In this document: positions 61,178-64,000 of the stretch, in pieces | Layout: each line of letters begins with the position of its first letter | Numbering within the stretch: the first letter of the stretch is position 1 | DNA from: Pseudomonas sp. Tri1 | Lineage (GTDB): Bacteria > Pseudomonadota > Gammaproteobacteria > Pseudomonadales > Pseudomonadaceae | NCBI RefSeq assembly: GCF_017968885.1 | Contig: NZ_CP072913.1 | Location: forward strand, 2,774,001 to 2,838,000 | DNA length: 64,000 nt | Direction: 5' to 3' | Notes under the pieces: model-generated | What the model was told of the DNA's origin: nothing | Database searches by the model: none | The model's input: only the letters and a program-made list of their open reading frames with translations | Made by a program: the position numbers and the translations under genes

Positions 61178-63007
61178 TCAAAGAAGTCGCAGCGCCGTCA
61201 CCGGACGCTTGGTCGGTAAGAGCGGGGCAAACTCTTCAGGGGTCAGTGTCTCTCTTTCCAATAGCAGACGAGCTCCGCTGTCCAGATCGGCCCGGCGACT
61301 TTCGAGCAAGGTCTTGGCGCGTTGATAGGCTTCATCGAGCAACGCACGGATGCCCAGGTCGATTTCCCTGGCTGTTTGCTCCGAATAATCTTTTTCGCCG
61401 ATGTCTTGCAGGCGTTCGCCCAGGTAGGTCGCGCTTTTGCGCTCCAGCACGGCCTGGCCCAGCTCAGGGCTCATGCCAAACCGGGTGATCAACTGGCGGG
61501 CGATATCCGTCGCGTGGGCCAAGTCGTCGGCGGCCCCGGTGGAAATCTGGCCATAGACCAGGGATTCTGCGGCCCGCCCGGCCATCAGCACGACCATGCG
61601 GTCCTTGAGCATCTGGCAACTGATGAGGAAATGATCCTCGGTCGGACGCTGCAAGGTATAGCCCAGCGAGCCGATGGCGCGCGGCACAATCGAAACCTTG
61701 TGAACCGGGTCCATGGCCGGGAGGTTGCTGGCGGCCAGGGCATGGCCCATTTCGTGATAGGCCACCACTTGGCGTTCATCGGGGTGCAGCAGGCTGCTCT
61801 TGCGTTCAACCCCGGCAATGATGCGCTCCACGGCCGCCGTGAAATCGTCGAGGCTGACCGCTTCGGCGCCGCGACGGGTGGCTACGATGGCGGCTTCGTT
61901 GACCAGGTTGGCCAGGTCGGCACCCGTAAAACCGGTGGTGATGTCAGCGATACGCTGACTGTCGAGGTCCGGCCCAGTGAGGATTTTCTGAAGATGGACC
62001 TTGAGGATCGCCTGGCGACCCTTACGGTCCGGGCGGTCGATCAGAATCTGCCGGTCGATCCGTCCGGCTCGCAGCAACGCCGGGTCCAGCACCTCAGGCC
62101 GGTTGGTCGCGGCGAGCAGCACAACCCCTTCACGCGGGTCGAAGCCATCGAGCTCTGAAAGCAATTGGTTGAGGGTTTGTTCTTTCTCGTCATTGCCACC
62201 GAAAGCGCCGACACCACGCATTTTGCCCAGCGCGTCGAGTTCATCGATAAAAATGATACAGGGCGCTGCCTGCCGGGCCTGTTCGAACAAATCATGCACG
62301 CGAGCCGCTCCGACGCCGACGAACATCTCGACGAATTCAGAGCCCGATATCGAGAAGAAGGGCACGCCGGCTTCTCCGGCGATGGCTTTGGCGACCAGGG
62401 TCTTGCCGGTGCCGGGAGGGCCGACCAGTAACGTCCCCTTGGGGATGTGCGCGCCCAGGCGGGCATATTTCGCCTTGTCCTTGAGGAAGGAGACAATTTC
62501 CACCAGCTCGGTCTTGGCTTCGTCGATACCGGCGACATCGGCGAAGGTCACCCCGGTATCGCGCTCGACGAACACCTTCGCTCGGGACTTGCCTATGTTC
62601 ATGAGCCCGCCCAGGCCCTGTTTCTCCGCCAGCCCGCGAAACAGGAAATGCCAGATCACCATGATCAGCATGAAGGGCAGCAACCAGCCCAGCAATCCGT
62701 TTAAAAAGGTGTTTTCGTTGATGCCTGTAAAGCCGACCCCTGAGTGGGCGAGGTCCGTCGCCAGCGCCGGATCGACCCGTACGGTGGAGAATAGCGTGTG
62801 ACCCTCAATCGGTTCCTGCAATTTGCCGCTGATGTGTTCTTTCTCGACGCGTAGATCACTGACCTTCTGATTGTTCAACAGCTGCAGAAACTGGCTGTAT
62901 GGAATGATTTGCACACTGGGGCGTTCAAAAAACAAAAATTGCACGAGGCTGAGCACGATGAGCGCAATGAAGAAGTAGGACAGGTTCCACTGGTGGTTTT
63001 TTTTCAT
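61178..63007 (-). CDS. ftsH: Accessory ATP-dependent zinc metalloprotease FtsH
   Basis: A 609-residue FtsH with an N-terminal helix ([17 protein letters not shown]), a periplasmic part, a second helix ([15 protein letters not shown]), an AAA+ domain with Walker A GPPGTGKT, Walker [11 protein letters not shown] and SRH ([19 protein letters not shown]), and a protease domain with HEMGH zinc site and [11 protein letters not shown]. Membrane-anchored FtsH degrades misfolded membrane and soluble proteins. It lacks the long acidic C-terminal tail of the core enzyme, has Hsp20 and universal stress proteins as neighbours, and is therefore probably an accessory copy. Pseudomonas normally has another ftsH beside folP/glmM. 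Confidence 0.92.
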   Translation of the reverse strand: MKKNHQWNLSYFFIALIVLSLVQFLFFERPSVQIIPYSQFLQLLNNQKVSDLRVEKEHISGKLQEPIEGHTLFSTVRVDPALATDLAHSGVGFTGINENTFLNGLLGWLLPFMLIMVIWHFLFRGLAEKQGLGGLMNIGKSRAKVFVERDTGVTFADVAGIDEAKTELVEIVSFLKDKAKYARLGAHIPKGTLLVGPPGTGKTLVAKAIAGEAGVPFFSISGSEFVEMFVGVGAARVHDLFEQARQAAPCIIFIDELDALGKMRGVGAFGGNDEKEQTLNQLLSELDGFDPREGVVLLAATNRPEVLDPALLRAGRIDRQILIDRPDRKGRQAILKVHLQKILTGPDLDSQRIADITTGFTGADLANLVNEAAIVATRRGAEAVSLDDFTAAVERIIAGVERKSSLLHPDERQVVAYHEMGHALAASNLPAMDPVHKVSIVPRAIGSLGYTLQRPTEDHFLISCQMLKDRMVVLMAGRAAESLVYGQISTGAADDLAHATDIARQLITRFGMSPELGQAVLERKSATYLGERLQDIGEKDYSEQTAREIDLGIRALLDEAYQRAKTLLESRRADLDSGARLLLERETLTPEEFAPLLPTKRPVTALRLL

Positions 63008-63088
63008 GGCCTCGACTCAATAAAAGGCCTTGGATGAACAGGCCGTGCATGAATGACCGGGGAGGTTGCAGGCTCCCCGTGCCGCAAC

Positions 63089-63736
63089 TCAGACCAGCAG
63101 CAAATGATCGTCCACTTCCCTGACACCGGGTACCGACCAAGCCGCTCGTTCCGCTATCCGCCGCTGGCGCCATAGGTGAACCTTGCCTTCAAGCCTCACC
63201 ACGTCACCGTCGACTTTGACGTGAATACCCTGGGCATCCACCTCGACGCTGCGCTTAAGGGCTTCTTCGATACGGCGCTGGATATTGCCGGCGTCCACTC
63301 GAGGTCGCAGGGTAAGTCGGTTATTTACCCCGACCACGCCAGATAACTTGAACACGGCCCGCTCCACGGTTTCCTTCTGGTACTGCCAATCGACTTCACC
63401 CTCCAGGTTGACCCAACCGTTCTGCACGATGACTTTTATGTCGCCTTCGGGCACGTCCGAGCTCCAGTTGATGATCTTCAAGGCGCGAGCGGCAATGGTG
63501 TCGTCCGCCGTGCCAGCGCCTTTATCCAGCCGAACCTTGATTTCTTCAGCCACGGCGCGCACGCCTTTGATGCTTTTGACTGCGCGTTCGGCGTTGATCT
63601 TCTGGGCGTAAGTGCTGACATGACCGGAGAGGGTGACCACGCCGTTGTCCACGGCCACCCCGATATTTGCAGCGTTGATGTCAGGTTGGAACTCGAGTTC
63701 TTCCAGAATGGTCTTGCGCAGCGTCAAGTCGTCCAT
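63089..63736 (-). CDS. Three-BON-domain protein (OsmY-like, without signal peptide)
   Basis: A 215-residue protein with three BON domains (about residues 5-70, 77-145 and 150-214), each with the VxVxxGxVxLxG pattern (for example IGVAVDNGVVTLSGHV, IKVIVQNGWVNLEGEV, IHVKVDGDVVRLEGKV). BON domains bind membranes or hydrophobic ligands and occur in osmotic-stress proteins such as OsmY. No clear signal peptide is seen, so it may stay in the cytoplasm. The start ATG at 63736 has GGAGG eight bases upstream; a GTG precedes it. A near-perfect Anr/FNR box lies upstream and ftsH follows at 82 bases. Confidence 0.88.
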   Translation of the reverse strand: MDDLTLRKTILEELEFQPDINAANIGVAVDNGVVTLSGHVSTYAQKINAERAVKSIKGVRAVAEEIKVRLDKGAGTADDTIAARALKIINWSSDVPEGDIKVIVQNGWVNLEGEVDWQYQKETVERAVFKLSGVVGVNNRLTLRPRVDAGNIQRRIEEALKRSVEVDAQGIHVKVDGDVVRLEGKVHLWRQRRIAERAAWSVPGVREVDDHLLLV

Positions 63737-63818
63737 CACGGCGTCCTCCAGGTAATCAGGAAAAGGCGGGGCGCACGCGCCCGGTTTGCTTTTTCTACGC
63801 CTGAGGGCTGCAAAGACA

Positions 63819-63832
63819 TTGAGCTAAGTCAA
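63819..63832. promoter_or_regulatory. Anr/FNR-like box for the BON gene
   Basis: TTGAG-CTAA-GTCAA keeps the TTGA-N6-TCAA core, with symmetrical changes to the inner base of each half. It is 83 bases upstream of the BON ATG. Confidence 0.55.
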
Positions 63833-63971
63833 CAAGGTTCGAGTGAGCCGCGGTGTGGGTCGTCGGACGAACCATGCAATTGACAAATATCAGCGTGGGC
63901 GGGGGGTGTTGTCAGATACTCGGGCCCGTTGTTGGACGTTTTTCCTGTTGCGTTTAACCGAGGAAATAGCG

Positions 63972-64000
63972 ATGACCATGAATAGATATTTGCCGGTCGT
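63972..64000 (+). CDS. Start of an unidentified gene (cut by the window edge)
   Basis: An ATG with AGGAAATAGCG just before it opens a frame MTMNRYLPV that runs off the window. A weak Anr/FNR-like site (TTGAC-AAAT-ATCAG, 63880-63893) is 79 bases upstream. Too little is visible for identification. Confidence 0.45.

Noticed and set aside
1..64000. CRISPR arrays, tRNA, rRNA, transposases and phage genes
   Set aside because: No regularly spaced repeats, no cloverleaf or rRNA signatures and no integrase or transposase motifs were seen.

Overview
The window reads as a chromosomal segment of a Pseudomonas, most likely of the P. fluorescens group. Support comes from the roughly 60% GC look of the sequence, Pseudomonas-type REP palindromes near 57.5 kb, a gene closely resembling the D-galactose 1-dehydrogenase known from P. 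fluorescens, TTGAT-N4-ATCAA (Anr/FNR) boxes, and the overall gene repertoire. I see no rRNA, tRNA, CRISPR array, prophage or insertion sequence.

Layout. 0-15.9 kb: end of a glycolate oxidase gene (glcD), a DJ-1/PfpI protein, a Met-rich exported protein, a soluble FIST-domain chemoreceptor, an aldo/keto reductase with a divergent LysR regulator, a TetR-SDR-F420-type reductase cassette, a phosphonate/selenate-type ABC transporter (four genes), a membrane protein of unknown role, and an AraC regulator divergent from a threonine dehydratase-like enzyme. 16-25.3 kb: a signalling block. Two membrane sensors with nearly the same periplasmic domain point at each other, one ending in GGDEF-EAL and the other in a histidine kinase; between them lie a porin and a small PstS-like protein. 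An SBP-diguanylate cyclase-SBP operon follows. 25.5-34.4 kb: a GntR/UTRA regulator with an overlapping 30-codon membrane peptide, an ABC importer, a large PHP-like protein, a DeoR regulator, gal and yghU.

34.7-43.5 kb: a reactive-sulfur locus. Nine minus-strand genes (persulfide dioxygenase, a DUF442-sulfide:quinone reductase fusion, TauE/SafE, two YeeE/YedE halves, DUF2892, an ArsO-like flavoprotein, an ArsP-like permease and a CxxC thioredoxin-fold protein) lie downstream of a clear sigma-54 promoter. They are divergent from a sigma-54 activator whose three sensor-domain cysteines have the FisR spacing. The last three genes are not part of the classical sulfide operon and are the best candidate here for an undescribed extension.

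43.5-64 kb: a low-oxygen/stress island with a P-type ATPase, four tandem-domain universal stress proteins, a MgtC/DUF4010 protein, an acetyltransferase, an alcohol dehydrogenase, a phosphoketolase, a beta-CASP nuclease, Hsp20, an ArcD-like antiporter, an Fnr paralogue, an accessory FtsH and a three-BON protein. Five perfect and four near-perfect Anr/FNR boxes lie in front of these genes, so the island looks like one regulon possibly run by its own Fnr paralogue, whose recognition helix carries an unusual Cys in place of Ser.
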